A stretch of 64,000 nucleotides of DNA from Cellulosilyticum sp. I15G10I2 (GTDB lineage Bacteria > Bacillota > Clostridia > Lachnospirales > Cellulosilyticaceae): positions 20,113 through 84,112 of the forward strand of contig NZ_FMMP01000010.1 in NCBI RefSeq assembly GCF_900095725.1, in the 5' to 3' direction. The first letter of the stretch is position 1, and the number at the start of each line of letters is the position of its first letter. The notes below the pieces were generated by a model that was not told the origin of the DNA, did not search any database, and saw only the letters and a program-made list of their open reading frames with translations. A program made the position numbers and the translations under genes. Positions 25,454 through 34,892 of this stretch are shown here, piece after piece.

Positions 25454-26581
25454 ATGGATTCTCTTAGACCCCGAGTCGTAGCAGAAGTAAGTACAAGTGC
25501 AATAAGACATAATTACAGACAAATAAGAAATATTATCCCAAGTCATACAGAGATGATGGCTATTGTAAAGGCTGATGGTTATGGGCATGGCGCTATTGAG
25601 GTTTCTGGTATACTTCAGCAAGAAGGCGTAAACAGATTTGCTGTTGCAATAGCCGCAGAAGGAGAAGAATTAAGACATTCAGGTATCATTTCACCTATAC
25701 TTGTCTTAGGCTATACCCCAAGAGCGGATATTAAAACGCTTATTGAGAATGACCTTACACAAACCGTTTTCTCATACGATATGGCAAAATATATTTCTGA
25801 CGAGGCTGTAATACTGAATAAAACAGTTAATATTCATATTAAAGTAGATACAGGTATGGGAAGAATAGGTTTTTTTGCATCCCCTCAAAGTATAGAAGAA
25901 ATTAAAAGAATAGCAGACCTTCCAAATATTAATATGGAAGGGATCTTTACTCATTTTTCAACAGCAGATGAAGAAGACACAACCTATTCCAAAAATCAGT
26001 GGAGTATTTTTGAAGGTTTCTTAAAAGAATTAAATCAAGTAGGTATCGATTTACCAACTATCCATGCTGCAAATAGCGCAGCGACTATGTGTCATAAATA
26101 TGCGCATCTTAATGTCGTAAGACCAGGGATTATACTTTATGGCTATTATCCATCAGGTTATTTACAAGATAAGGTTATTGCATTACGGCCAGCCATGACA
26201 CTCAAGTCACAAGTTGTACACGTTAAAGAACTGCCGGAAGGTCATTATGTAGGATATGGCAGGAAGTATTATACCCATCAAAAAACAAAAATTGCAACAA
26301 TCCCTATAGGTTATGCAGATGGTTACTCAAGAAGGTTGTCTAACAAAGGAAGAGTGCTGATAAGGGGAGAATATGCCCAAATAGTAGGCAGCATTTGTAT
26401 GGACCAATTTATGGTAGATGTAAGTCATATTAAAGATGTGCGCGTAGAAGACGAGGTCGTTATTTTTGGAAAACAAGGTAATAATAGTATTCGAGTAGAA
26501 GAGATTGCAGAACAATTAGATACGATTAATTATGAAATTATGTGTATGATAGGCAAGAGGGTTCCGCGTTTATATGTTTAA
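25454..26581 (+). CDS. alr: Alanine racemase
   Basis: A PLP enzyme that makes D-alanine for peptidoglycan. The PLP lysine is Lys39 in AIVKADGYGHG and the second catalytic tyrosine lies in the C-terminal domain, with the SICMDQFMVDVS segment close by. About 375 residues, the normal length. The ATG at 25454 follows a perfect AAAGGAGGT; upstream TTG starts lack support. It precedes mazE/mazF, as in Bacillus. Confidence 0.96.
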   Translation: MDSLRPRVVAEVSTSAIRHNYRQIRNIIPSHTEMMAIVKADGYGHGAIEVSGILQQEGVNRFAVAIAAEGEELRHSGIISPILVLGYTPRADIKTLIENDLTQTVFSYDMAKYISDEAVILNKTVNIHIKVDTGMGRIGFFASPQSIEEIKRIADLPNINMEGIFTHFSTADEEDTTYSKNQWSIFEGFLKELNQVGIDLPTIHAANSAATMCHKYAHLNVVRPGIILYGYYPSGYLQDKVIALRPAMTLKSQVVHVKELPEGHYVGYGRKYYTHQKTKIATIPIGYADGYSRRLSNKGRVLIRGEYAQIVGSICMDQFMVDVSHIKDVRVEDEVVIFGKQGNNSIRVEEIAEQLDTINYEIMCMIGKRVPRLYV

Positions 26582-26684
26582 ATTTTAAAAATATTAATAA
26601 CATCGTATATAGTTATTAAAAAATGGCAAAAATAAAATTAGCTAGTTAGGAGTGAATCACGATGTTAGTAGGGAGTGGTTTGCA

Positions 26685-26876
26685 ATGACTAAGTCAAGAA
26701 GTGATATAAAGGCTAATGAAGAGAAGCTGAAAGTAATTTCAGAAAAAAAGCAGATCAGTACCATGAAAAAAGGTTATCAAGAAATGGCAGAGATTAATTT
26801 ATCAATTTCAAAACTCTATTTTGAGGTAGAAAGAGAGGCCGAGTCTTATTACGATCGCATAGCGGAGTGTGAATAA
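26685..26876 (+). CDS. MazE/EndoAI-type antitoxin
   Basis: A protein of about 63 residues directly before the MazF gene (two bases apart). It is helical and charged, with [27 protein letters not shown], the tail pattern of Clostridial EndoAI antitoxins that bind the toxin. The N-terminal ribbon-helix-helix is reduced compared with B. subtilis. A GTG at 26652 lies too close to AGGAG to be used; ATG at 26685 is taken. Confidence 0.75.
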   Translation: MTKSRSDIKANEEKLKVISEKKQISTMKKGYQEMAEINLSISKLYFEVEREAESYYDRIAECE

Positions 26877-26878
26877 AA

Positions 26879-27226
26879 GTGCAAGTAAAACGTGGAGATA
26901 TATTTTATGCAGATTTAAGTCCTGTAATAGGTTCAGAACAAGGGGGTATTAGACCTGTTCTTGTAGTACAAAATGATATTGGCAATAAATTTAGTCCAAC
27001 AGTAATATGTGCGGCTATCACTTCAAAGATTAATAAAGCAAAGCTCCCTACACATGTTGAGATTAATGCAGCAGAATATGAGCTTGTTAAAAATTCTGTA
27101 ATACTCCTTGAGCAAATTAGAACGATCGATAAAAAAAGACTCAAAGAAAAAATTTGTCATTTAGATGATCAGCTTATGGAACAAGTAGATAAGAGTATTA
27201 AAATTAGTTTTGCAATCAATACATAA
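26879..27226 (+). CDS. ndoA: MazF/EndoA mRNA interferase
   Basis: A 115-residue PemK-fold toxin that cuts mRNA at short sequence sites. It has the family blocks [31 protein letters not shown], then PTHVEI and [16 protein letters not shown]. The catalytic Arg and Thr/Ser region appear intact. It begins with GTG. The alr-antitoxin-toxin order is the same as in many Firmicutes. A terminator follows. Confidence 0.95.
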   Translation: MQVKRGDIFYADLSPVIGSEQGGIRPVLVVQNDIGNKFSPTVICAAITSKINKAKLPTHVEINAAEYELVKNSVILLEQIRTIDKKRLKEKICHLDDQLMEQVDKSIKISFAINT

Positions 27227-27235
27227 AAATGTATC

Positions 27236-27264
27236 AGGAGGCTTTAAAAAGCTTCCTTTTTTTT
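27236..27264 (+). terminator. Terminator of the alr-mazEF unit
   Basis: GGAGGCTT pairs with AAGCTTCC (one G-U pair) and is followed by an eight-base T-run. Confidence 0.8.
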
Positions 27265-27386
27265 GTAATGTTTTAAATTTAATAGTAAAGGATAATTATG
27301 TTATAGTTTAAAATTAAAATTAAGTGTGATAAAATGGGAAGGATAAAAATGAGATTATCAACAAGACGATTAAGGAGATATGACTT

Positions 27387-28313
27387 ATGGAACTTAGAGG
27401 GGTTTATACACAACTAGGCGTATTATTTTTATTAATATTTTTTGGATATATTTTAGGTAAAATTAAAGTCATTACATCAGCAGGCATAGAAGCTTTTTCA
27501 AAATTTATTGTTAAGGTAGCGTTGCCAGCGCTTATTATATCAGGAATGATGATTCCACTTACATCAGAAAAGTTATATAATACGATGTATATTTTGATGC
27601 TGTCAATTCCTACATATGGTCTTGCATACTGTATTGCAATAGGTTTTTCAAAAGCATTTATAAAAGACCTGAGCCAAAGAGGTGTTTATAGATTTGCAAT
27701 TGTTTTTTCAAATGCAGGCTTTATGGGATATCCCGTTCTAGGGGCAATGTTTGGCAAAGAAGCTATATTTTATACTGCAGTTTATAATATTATGTTTAAT
27801 GTGCTCTTGTACACACTCGGTATAAAGTTACTAAAGATAGGAAACAATGAAAAAAATAAATTTGATTTTAAGCTGCTTATTAATCCGGGGGTCGTAGCCA
27901 GTATAATAGGGTTGATATTGTTTATATCAGGGCTTGAATTTCCCGATTTTCTTACACAAGCAATTGATTATGCTGGCAGTACTTGTACACCGCTTTCTAT
28001 GATTACTATAGGAGCGATGTTAAGTGCACTTCCTATTAAGAGCATGTTTAACAATGTAAAGGTTTATATGGCAGCAGCTATAAGACTTATTATATTTCCT
28101 GTTTTAATTTTACTTCTGTTAAGATATGTATTTGGAATACAAGACACCTTGCTTATTGCAATACCTGTTATTGTGGCAGGGATGCCAGTTGCCAGTAATG
28201 CTGCAATGATGGCAAAGGAATATAATAACAATGCCGAGCTCGCTTCACAAATTATACTTATATCTACACTATTCAGTGGTATAACAATACCATTTCTTGC
28301 GTATTTGCTATAG
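27387..28313 (+). CDS. AEC-family transporter
   Basis: A 308-residue membrane protein with about ten transmembrane segments. It has the auxin-efflux-carrier family features: FSKFIVKVALPALI near the start, NAGFMGYPVLGAMFG near residue 110, and PVASNAAMMAKEYN followed by ASQIILISTL near the end. The family moves organic anions. It is a single gene with an AAGGAGAT site. Substrate unknown. Confidence 0.9.
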   Translation: MELRGVYTQLGVLFLLIFFGYILGKIKVITSAGIEAFSKFIVKVALPALIISGMMIPLTSEKLYNTMYILMLSIPTYGLAYCIAIGFSKAFIKDLSQRGVYRFAIVFSNAGFMGYPVLGAMFGKEAIFYTAVYNIMFNVLLYTLGIKLLKIGNNEKNKFDFKLLINPGVVASIIGLILFISGLEFPDFLTQAIDYAGSTCTPLSMITIGAMLSALPIKSMFNNVKVYMAAAIRLIIFPVLILLLLRYVFGIQDTLLIAIPVIVAGMPVASNAAMMAKEYNNNAELASQIILISTLFSGITIPFLAYLL

Positions 28314-28410
28314 AAGGGCAGCTATAAACTAAAAAGATTTACTAGAAAAAAAATAAAGACTTCACTATAATATATTTTAAATAGGTAATAATAAATAAGG
28401 AGGTTGTCAT

Positions 28411-28875
28411 ATGGGAGATATTTTTACAAAAGTAACTGAAAGCATTAAAACAACTATTAAAGAAGCCACTGAGCAAACTCAAAAATCAGTTGATCAAACA
28501 GTATATAGAACAGAGTTAATCAGTAAGAAAGGTGAACTTAAAAAACTATATCAACAACTTGGGCTTGCTGTATATGAAGAGTTTAAAGAAGGAGAGCCAG
28601 ATACACCACATAGAGCTTTATATATAAAAATAAATGCGCTTTTAAAAGAAATAGAGGTACTAGAAAATAAAGTGGAAGATATTGTAAATAGTCAAAAAGA
28701 TAGTTTTGATACTTATAAAAGAGAAGTAAAAACTAAGTGGAATGAAAATATGGCTAATGAGGTAAAACCAAAGCCAGGGGAAGATGGCTTTGAAGTCATG
28801 AAAATCTGTGACGAATGTCAAAGAGGTAATCATGTAGAAGCATCTTATTGTATTAACTGTGGCCATAAATTTTAA
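28411..28875 (+). CDS. Coiled-coil protein with C-terminal zinc ribbon
   Basis: A 154-residue protein: the first 110 residues are helical (long charged coiled coil) and the last 25 carry ICDECQRGNHVEASYCINCGHKF-type CxxC pairs (shortened here to CDEC and CINC), a zinc ribbon. It lies immediately before mcsA, where ctsR is normally found, but has no winged helix. A strong AAGGAGG site precedes the ATG. Its function is unknown. Confidence 0.75.
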   Translation: MGDIFTKVTESIKTTIKEATEQTQKSVDQTVYRTELISKKGELKKLYQQLGLAVYEEFKEGEPDTPHRALYIKINALLKEIEVLENKVEDIVNSQKDSFDTYKREVKTKWNENMANEVKPKPGEDGFEVMKICDECQRGNHVEASYCINCGHKF

Positions 28876-28890
28876 TAAGGGGTGATCATA

Positions 28891-29451
28891 ATGCTTTGTG
28901 AAAACTGTAAACAGAATGAAGCTAGTGTTTATGTAAGCGAAATGGTCAATGGTCAAAAGACAGAGCATTATTTATGTGAGAACTGCGTAAAGGCAAGCGA
29001 AGAAAGTATGGGATCTGAGGGGATACTCTTTAATAACTTTATATCAGAACTTATGAAAATAGCCTTAGAAGAAGGTTATTTAAAATCACCTAAAAATCCG
29101 CCGCAAAAAGCATGTCCCAGTTGTGGTTTATCACTTAAAGAGTTTTTAGAAATAGGCAGATTTGGATGTAAGGCGTGTTATGAAACTTTTAATAATGAAC
29201 TTAAAAATGCTTTTGTAAATGTACATGGCAATGCTAAACATGTTGGAAAAGAAGTGGAATTACAGAGTAACATAAATAATTTTTTAAAAGAACAAGAGCG
29301 CACTTCATCAATACAATCTATAAAAAATTGTGAAGAAGAGATAAACCAGCTAGAAGAAGCTCTTAAAAGATCTATTAAAGAAGAAGCCTACGAAGAAGCT
29401 GCCCGTTTAAGAGATAAAATTAGGGCACTTAAAAAGGGGGGAGCGAGTTAA
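28891..29451 (+). CDS. mcsA: McsA, activator of protein arginine kinase
   Basis: About 186 residues. Two pairs of zinc-binding cysteine motifs are present (CENCKQNEASVYV, then CENC; CPSCGLS, then CKACYE), and a UVR domain closes the protein (INQLEEALKRSIKEEAYEEAARLRDKIRALK, about 155-185). It activates McsB. The ATG at 28891 follows AAGGGGTGAT. It overlaps mcsB by TAATG. Confidence 0.95.
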   Translation: MLCENCKQNEASVYVSEMVNGQKTEHYLCENCVKASEESMGSEGILFNNFISELMKIALEEGYLKSPKNPPQKACPSCGLSLKEFLEIGRFGCKACYETFNNELKNAFVNVHGNAKHVGKEVELQSNINNFLKEQERTSSIQSIKNCEEEINQLEEALKRSIKEEAYEEAARLRDKIRALKKGGAS

Positions 29452-30464
29452 TGTGGTATGAGGGAGACATACTTGATCATATAGTTATCTCACATCGTAT
29501 AAGACTTGCTAGAAATTTAGTGAATTATAAGTTTCCGGTTAAAATGAACAAGCAAGAAGCTTCTAGTGTTATTGAAACCATAAAATTAAAGCTTTCGCAG
29601 CTTACAAATTATGGATTTAGTTTAATAGAACTTGAAACAATAAGCGATATAGAAAAGCAAAAACTTGTGGAGACACATCTTATTAGTCCACTTTTATCTC
29701 AGATACATTTACCAACTATGGTTATTTATAACAAAGAAAGAGACATCAGCATTATGATTAATGAGGAAGACCATATACGCATACAATGTATGCAAGGAGG
29801 CCAGGATATTCAAAAAACATGGGAAGTAGCTTCTAAGCTAGATGACGAGATAGCCAGATTACTAGATTATGCTTTTCACGCTGAGTATGGCTATATGACT
29901 TCATGTATTACAAATGTAGGCACAGGGCTTCGGGCATCTTTTATGGTTCATTTACCCATGCTTAGTAAAACAGGGCATATCAGCAAGATTTTTGAAAGCT
30001 TACAGAAATTAGGTATTCAAATAAGGGGAATGTATGGTGAAGGAACAAAAGCTCTAGGAGACATTTATCAAATTTCTAATCAGCTTACACTTGGAAGAAG
30101 TGAAGCTGATCTTATTGCAATTGTTAAGAATGTTACGCATAACTTAGTAGAAAAGGAAGCGTATATTAGATCGAATTTATCAGATACAACTCAAAGAGCT
30201 TTGATTAACAAATTATATAAATCGTATGGTATTTTAAAATATGCTAGAGAACTTCCGGTAGAAGACGCTATGGAACTTTTATCAGACGTAAAACTTGGGT
30301 TTGAAATGGGAATATATGATTTTAATAAACCTTCGCATAATCTTTATGAAATGATGTTAATGTGTCAGGAGGGAGTTGTGTTATCTAGTTCTCAGAACTT
30401 AAAAGAAAGTAGTCCTCTTAATATATTACGTGCAGAGTGTATAAGAAAGTATCTAGCAGTTTAG
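29451..30464 (+). CDS. mcsB: Protein arginine kinase McsB
   Basis: A 337-residue ATP:guanido phosphotransferase-like kinase that marks proteins on arginine for ClpCP. It has SHRIRLARNLVNYKFP near the start, NEEDHIRIQCMQGG, and the TSCITNVGTGLRASF segment with the conserved Cys in the active region. It starts one base inside the mcsA stop (TAATG) and is followed by clpC. Confidence 0.96.
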   Translation: MWYEGDILDHIVISHRIRLARNLVNYKFPVKMNKQEASSVIETIKLKLSQLTNYGFSLIELETISDIEKQKLVETHLISPLLSQIHLPTMVIYNKERDISIMINEEDHIRIQCMQGGQDIQKTWEVASKLDDEIARLLDYAFHAEYGYMTSCITNVGTGLRASFMVHLPMLSKTGHISKIFESLQKLGIQIRGMYGEGTKALGDIYQISNQLTLGRSEADLIAIVKNVTHNLVEKEAYIRSNLSDTTQRALINKLYKSYGILKYARELPVEDAMELLSDVKLGFEMGIYDFNKPSHNLYEMMLMCQEGVVLSSSQNLKESSPLNILRAECIRKYLAV

Positions 30465-30485
30465 TACTAAAGGAGATGAGTTAGG

Positions 30486-32933
30486 ATGGAGATGAAATTT
30501 ACATCACAAGCCCAAGCGGCTATTGAATATGCGGAACAAATTATGATGGAGTTTAAACATGGCTATTTAGGGACAGAGCATTTACTAGTAGGTCTTATTC
30601 ATGCAAAGGAGTCAGTGGCTAAAAAAGCACTGGAAGAATACGGCGTTAATGAAGAGGATTTGCTAGACAGAATTAAAGAGGTAATAGGTATGGGCACAAC
30701 GACACTCGTTACGCCAAAAGACTTTACCCCTAGAGTTAAAAGGATTTTTGAAGTGAGTTCTCAGCTCGCAAAGCAACTAGGAACGGAAGGGATAGGCACA
30801 GAACATCTTCTTATTTCTGTTTTAAAGGAAAAAACCTGCGTAGCTGTCAAGTTGCTAGAGTCATTGGGTGTTAACACTAACAAACTTCTCACCGCTCTCG
30901 GAGATATGCTCACTGGCGGTAGTCAAAAAACAGATGTGAGTTTTGCTACTTCAAAACAAGACAGCAAACCAGGAAAGTCAACCACACCTACACTTGATAA
31001 ATATAGCAGGGATCTTACACAACTTGCCAGAGAAGAAAAATTTGATCCTATTATTGGCCGAGAGGCAGAAATAGAAAGAGTTGTACAAATCCTTTCAAGA
31101 AGGACTAAAAATAACCCATGCCTTGTTGGTGAACCGGGAGTTGGTAAAACAGCTGTAGTCGAAGGACTCGCTCAAAAAATAGTTGGAGGAACTATTCCTG
31201 AATTACTTAAGGATAGGAGAGTTGTGTCTTTAGATCTATCTTCTATGATTTCTGGGACTAAATATAGAGGAGAATTTGAAGAACGTATCAATAAAGTTTT
31301 AGAGGAAGTAAGACTAGCTGGAGATGTAATTTTATTTATTGATGAGCTGCATACTATTATTGGAGCAGGCGCAGCAGAAGGTGCAATGGATGCTTCAAAT
31401 ATCTTAAAGCCTTCTTTAGCAAGAGGAGAGATACAGCTTGTAGGCGCTACTACTTTAGATGAATATAGAAAGCATATCGAAAAGGATGCGGCACTTGAAC
31501 GACGTTTTCAACCTGTTCAAGTAGAAGAACCCACAGAAGAAGAGACAATAGAGATTCTAAAAGGCATTAAAGATAAGTATGAAGTACATCATCAAGTTCA
31601 AATTACAAGTGAGGCTATTTCAGCAGCAGTTAAACTGTCCAGCAGATATATAGCAGATCGCTATCTGCCTGATAAAGCAATAGATCTTTTAGATGAAGCA
31701 GCATCCAAGGTAAGACTAAGAGCCTATACTTCTCCAACGAATATTAAAGAATTAGAAGAAGAGCTTGCCAAATTTAGCAGACAAAAAGAAGAAGCTATTA
31801 TAAACGAAGAGTATGAAAAGGCTGGACAAATTAAGCAGAAAGAAAATCAAGTTAAAGAAAAAATAGCCAATGCAAAAGTTGAATGGGAAGCTAAACATAC
31901 TAAAAACACTCAGATTGTATCAGAAGATGAAATTGCAGATGTAGTAAGCAGCTGGACACATATTCCAGTAAGACGTCTTGCGGAAGAAGAATTTGAAAGA
32001 CTCCAAAGTATGGAAAAGATTCTGCATGAAAGAGTAGTGGGGCAAGATGAAGCGATCACTGCTGTTTCAAAAGCAGTAAGAAGAGGTCGTGTAGGACTTA
32101 AAGATCCAAATAGACCCATAGGCTCTTTCTTGTTCCTTGGACCGACTGGAGTAGGTAAAACTGAGCTTACTAAGGCATTGGCAGAAGCGATTTTTGGTGA
32201 TGAAAATGCAATGATTCGTATTGATATGTCAGAGTATATGGAAAAACATACAGTGTCTAAACTTATTGGATCGCCACCAGGATACGTAGGCTATGATGAA
32301 GGCGGGCAGCTTACTGAAAAAGTAAGAAGAAAGCCTTATTCAGTTGTACTCTTTGATGAGATAGAAAAAGCTCATCCTGATGTTTTTAATATACTGCTTC
32401 AAATCCTTGATGATGGACATATTACCGACTCAAGAGGAAGAAGAATCAATTTTAAAAATACAATTATTATTATGACTTCTAATATTGGCGCAAGAAATAT
32501 TATTGAACCTAAAAAACTTGGATTTATATCTTACGAAGATGCAGCTAAGTCATACGAGGATATGAAAAAAAATGTTGTCGAAGAAGTAAAGCGTATCTTC
32601 AGACCAGAATTTTTAAATCGTATCGATGAAATGATCGTATTCCACCCATTAAGTACAGAGCATATCAGAAATATTGCAGATGTAATGATTAATAAATTAT
32701 TACAAAGAATTAGTAAAAATATAGGTATAGAAATAGAACTTAGTAAAGAGACTTTAGATTTTCTTGCAGCTAAGGGCTATAATCAAGCTTATGGCGCAAG
32801 ACCTTTAAGAAGAACCATACAAACCTATATAGAAGACAGATTATCAGATGAAATTTTAGATGGGAAGATTAAGGAAGGCGACAAAGTTATTGTAAATGTA
32901 GAAAATGAAATATGTACCTTTATTAAACAATAA
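30486..32933 (+). CDS. clpC: ClpC ATPase
   Basis: An 815-residue Clp/Hsp100 unfoldase partner of ClpP. Two Clp_N repeats (residues 1-145), AAA-1 with Walker A GEPGVGKT near 215, a UVR-containing middle segment (EEAIINEEYEKAGQIKQKE), AAA-2 with GPTGVGKT near 555 and a C-terminal ClpB small domain. Length is normal. It closes the mcsA-mcsB-clpC unit; no CtsR box was found in the DNA before mcsA or clpC. Confidence 0.97.
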   Translation: MEMKFTSQAQAAIEYAEQIMMEFKHGYLGTEHLLVGLIHAKESVAKKALEEYGVNEEDLLDRIKEVIGMGTTTLVTPKDFTPRVKRIFEVSSQLAKQLGTEGIGTEHLLISVLKEKTCVAVKLLESLGVNTNKLLTALGDMLTGGSQKTDVSFATSKQDSKPGKSTTPTLDKYSRDLTQLAREEKFDPIIGREAEIERVVQILSRRTKNNPCLVGEPGVGKTAVVEGLAQKIVGGTIPELLKDRRVVSLDLSSMISGTKYRGEFEERINKVLEEVRLAGDVILFIDELHTIIGAGAAEGAMDASNILKPSLARGEIQLVGATTLDEYRKHIEKDAALERRFQPVQVEEPTEEETIEILKGIKDKYEVHHQVQITSEAISAAVKLSSRYIADRYLPDKAIDLLDEAASKVRLRAYTSPTNIKELEEELAKFSRQKEEAIINEEYEKAGQIKQKENQVKEKIANAKVEWEAKHTKNTQIVSEDEIADVVSSWTHIPVRRLAEEEFERLQSMEKILHERVVGQDEAITAVSKAVRRGRVGLKDPNRPIGSFLFLGPTGVGKTELTKALAEAIFGDENAMIRIDMSEYMEKHTVSKLIGSPPGYVGYDEGGQLTEKVRRKPYSVVLFDEIEKAHPDVFNILLQILDDGHITDSRGRRINFKNTIIIMTSNIGARNIIEPKKLGFISYEDAAKSYEDMKKNVVEEVKRIFRPEFLNRIDEMIVFHPLSTEHIRNIADVMINKLLQRISKNIGIEIELSKETLDFLAAKGYNQAYGARPLRRTIQTYIEDRLSDEILDGKIKEGDKVIVNVENEICTFIKQ

Positions 32934-33032
32934 GATTACCATATACTTTTTAATCTAAATCATGTATAATAAGAATAAGCTTCAAAAAGATAAAGAGATT
33001 AATAAAGTAATAAAACATTGGAGGATTTAGCA

Positions 33033-33443
33033 ATGGCTGTTGTTAATGAAATTATAAGAGTGGAAAACGATGGAGCTCTTAGCTTTGGTAATTATGAGCT
33101 TCCAGAAAAAACAAAAGTAATAGACTTCGAAGTAGATGGCAGATTATATAAAGCAAAAACTTTTTGTGAGGTAACAAAACTCAAAAGAGATGGCGCTTTA
33201 GTTTATGAATCCATTCCAGGAACAGCTGTTCATAACTTTAAGATAACTGATAAAGAAATAAGTTTCTTAGTAGAAGGCAGTGGCAGTTCACAAGTTACTT
33301 TAGAACTTGAATCTAATACAGAGTATAAGTTAGTCATCAGTGATGTTATTGTAGGCAATATCAAGTCAACACTTTCTGGGAAAGTTAATTTCTCAGTAGA
33401 TTGTACAAAAGAGGCACAGACAATCGTGCTTAAGAAGATTTAA
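33033..33443 (+). CDS. Conserved beta-rich protein, unknown role
   Basis: A protein of about 136 residues with no signal peptide. It opens with VNEIIRVENDGALSFGNYELPEKTK and is predicted to be all-beta with two similar sheets. Related Clostridial proteins are sometimes labelled endosialidase-like, but no catalytic residues are visible. ATG at 33033 follows GGAGG. A long-stem terminator follows it. Confidence 0.65.
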   Translation: MAVVNEIIRVENDGALSFGNYELPEKTKVIDFEVDGRLYKAKTFCEVTKLKRDGALVYESIPGTAVHNFKITDKEISFLVEGSGSSQVTLELESNTEYKLVISDVIVGNIKSTLSGKVNFSVDCTKEAQTIVLKKI

Positions 33444-33450
33444 TATAATT

Positions 33451-33495
33451 ATTAAAAAAGTAGGTATAACTTTTAGTTATACCTACTTTTTTAAT
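33451..33495. terminator. Bidirectional terminator with perfect 20-base arms
   Basis: Perfect arms ATTAAAAAAGTAGGTATAAC and its complement surround a five-base loop, with A- and T-runs at both ends. It lies between convergent genes (33,443 and 33,522). Confidence 0.85.
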
Positions 33496-33521
33496 GTACA
33501 CCCAACACAGGCGTACACTAA

Positions 33522-34670
33522 TTAGAATTTACACACATTGCATTCATGCAGTGATTCAGGATTTAGATTATACGGGCCTTCATAGCCTGTATCTCCAAGC
33601 ATATATGCTACTAATGCGATAGATAAAGGATAGAACCATGAGCCTAACATGATATGAGTTCTTGCTGGATCTTCATCTCGTAATTCTGCGCGGGCTTGAT
33701 CCTCGCCATCTACCCATAAAAAATGAGGTCTTGGCTTCCAATCAGATGGCTTACTGTCTTTTCTATGCAGAAGCCATCCTACGCCATTAAAGTCTTCATG
33801 AGTAAGTGCATGCTTTAAATATTTTCTAGCAGCTTCTTTTAAATCTTCCTTTCTATAGTCAGTCAGTTGGGCAAGGTTTATCATCATATAGGCCCCATCA
33901 AAATCAGGACAGTCTGAGCCACCTGGCCAGAACGATCCATCAGGCAGTTGACAAGCTAGGGTAGAGTCAACATTTCTCTCAAGTGCTCTTAAGGGCCACC
34001 CTTGAGCAAAATAGATAGGCGTTATGTGGATGGTGCCAAACTGAGCATTTAAAAGATCAGATCCCAATTGTGTTCCCCAGTATCCTGTATTTGCGTCTAA
34101 TAGCTCCTCAAGTGCAGGATACATACCTTCCTTCATAATTTTATCCACTTCTGAAACGCCAAACCAGTCACGCATTGCAAAAAGTATTGTAGCGATAGCA
34201 CACACCTGGTTTCCAGCAGCCCAAGAATTACTCCAATCATAGCTTTTAACCCAGTCGTATAAAACCTGTGCATTCAGTGCAGACTCCATAAATTTAAAAG
34301 GACGTTTAGGTTTTCTCTTGAGTATGCGTAGTGCCCATATCATACCACGTGTATTATGTAGCACTGGGTCAAGCTCTCTTAAAGTCCTCACCTTTTTAAA
34401 ATCACTAGGGTTATTTGAGAAATATCCCTGCTCACATTGTTTTTCTAGAAAAAAGGATGCCCATTGATCTAAGTCCTCTTCCGAGTATTTGTCAAGTTCA
34501 CCAAACATATCAAGAATGTGAAGCGCATGGTAGGAGCCATAAAGGCTGGGGGAATTTTCGCCTTTTTCCTTCATATATACTCCGGGCGTATCTCCCAACT
34601 TCATAGTATTTACGTAATTTAATGATGTTCTTTTGACTCTAAGATAGCCCTCAGTTTTTTTTGCTTTCAT
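33522..34670 (-). CDS. Alpha-toroid protein of unknown function
   Basis: A 382-residue soluble protein. Helical repeats of about 50 residues, with QC-type and GxFWPGG turns (ACQLPDGSFWPGGSDCPD), suggest an alpha/alpha toroid of the squalene-cyclase/prenyltransferase type, or a glycan-active toroid. The DxDD motif of cyclases is not present. It ends HECNVCKF. Divergent from an AraC gene in a uronate region, so action on a sugar acid or oligosaccharide is plausible but unproven. A CAGGAGGT site precedes the ATG. Confidence 0.6.
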   Translation of the reverse strand: MKAKKTEGYLRVKRTSLNYVNTMKLGDTPGVYMKEKGENSPSLYGSYHALHILDMFGELDKYSEEDLDQWASFFLEKQCEQGYFSNNPSDFKKVRTLRELDPVLHNTRGMIWALRILKRKPKRPFKFMESALNAQVLYDWVKSYDWSNSWAAGNQVCAIATILFAMRDWFGVSEVDKIMKEGMYPALEELLDANTGYWGTQLGSDLLNAQFGTIHITPIYFAQGWPLRALERNVDSTLACQLPDGSFWPGGSDCPDFDGAYMMINLAQLTDYRKEDLKEAARKYLKHALTHEDFNGVGWLLHRKDSKPSDWKPRPHFLWVDGEDQARAELRDEDPARTHIMLGSWFYPLSIALVAYMLGDTGYEGPYNLNPESLHECNVCKF

Positions 34671-34812
34671 TTGATATACCTCCTGTAATAAAACATTTAT
34701 TTGATTTTTTTATGTTTAACATATCTTAATAATAGCTTTAATAAATGAGGATGTACATTAACAAAAGCCTGTTTTTTTATATAATTTCCTTAAAGGTTAG
34801 TAACTTGTAGGG

Positions 34813-34841
34813 TAGACATCAATATTGGAGTCTTATATAAT
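34813..34841 (+). promoter_or_regulatory. Promoter of the AraC-type regulator
   Basis: TAGACA at 34813-34818 and TATAAT at 34836-34841 with a 17-base spacer, about 50 bases before the ATG. Confidence 0.6.
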
Positions 34842-34892
34842 AAGTACTATAAATTTATGAGCCTTGAGGCGCTGAGAGGGACGGGATAAACT

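Noticed and set aside
25190..25621. A 143-codon minus-strand frame across gerS and alr
   Set aside because: It crosses two well-supported genes and its text is Cys/Tyr/Ile-rich without motifs.
28317..28410. Possible CtsR box before the zinc-ribbon gene
   Set aside because: No GGTCAAA direct repeat could be found by eye.
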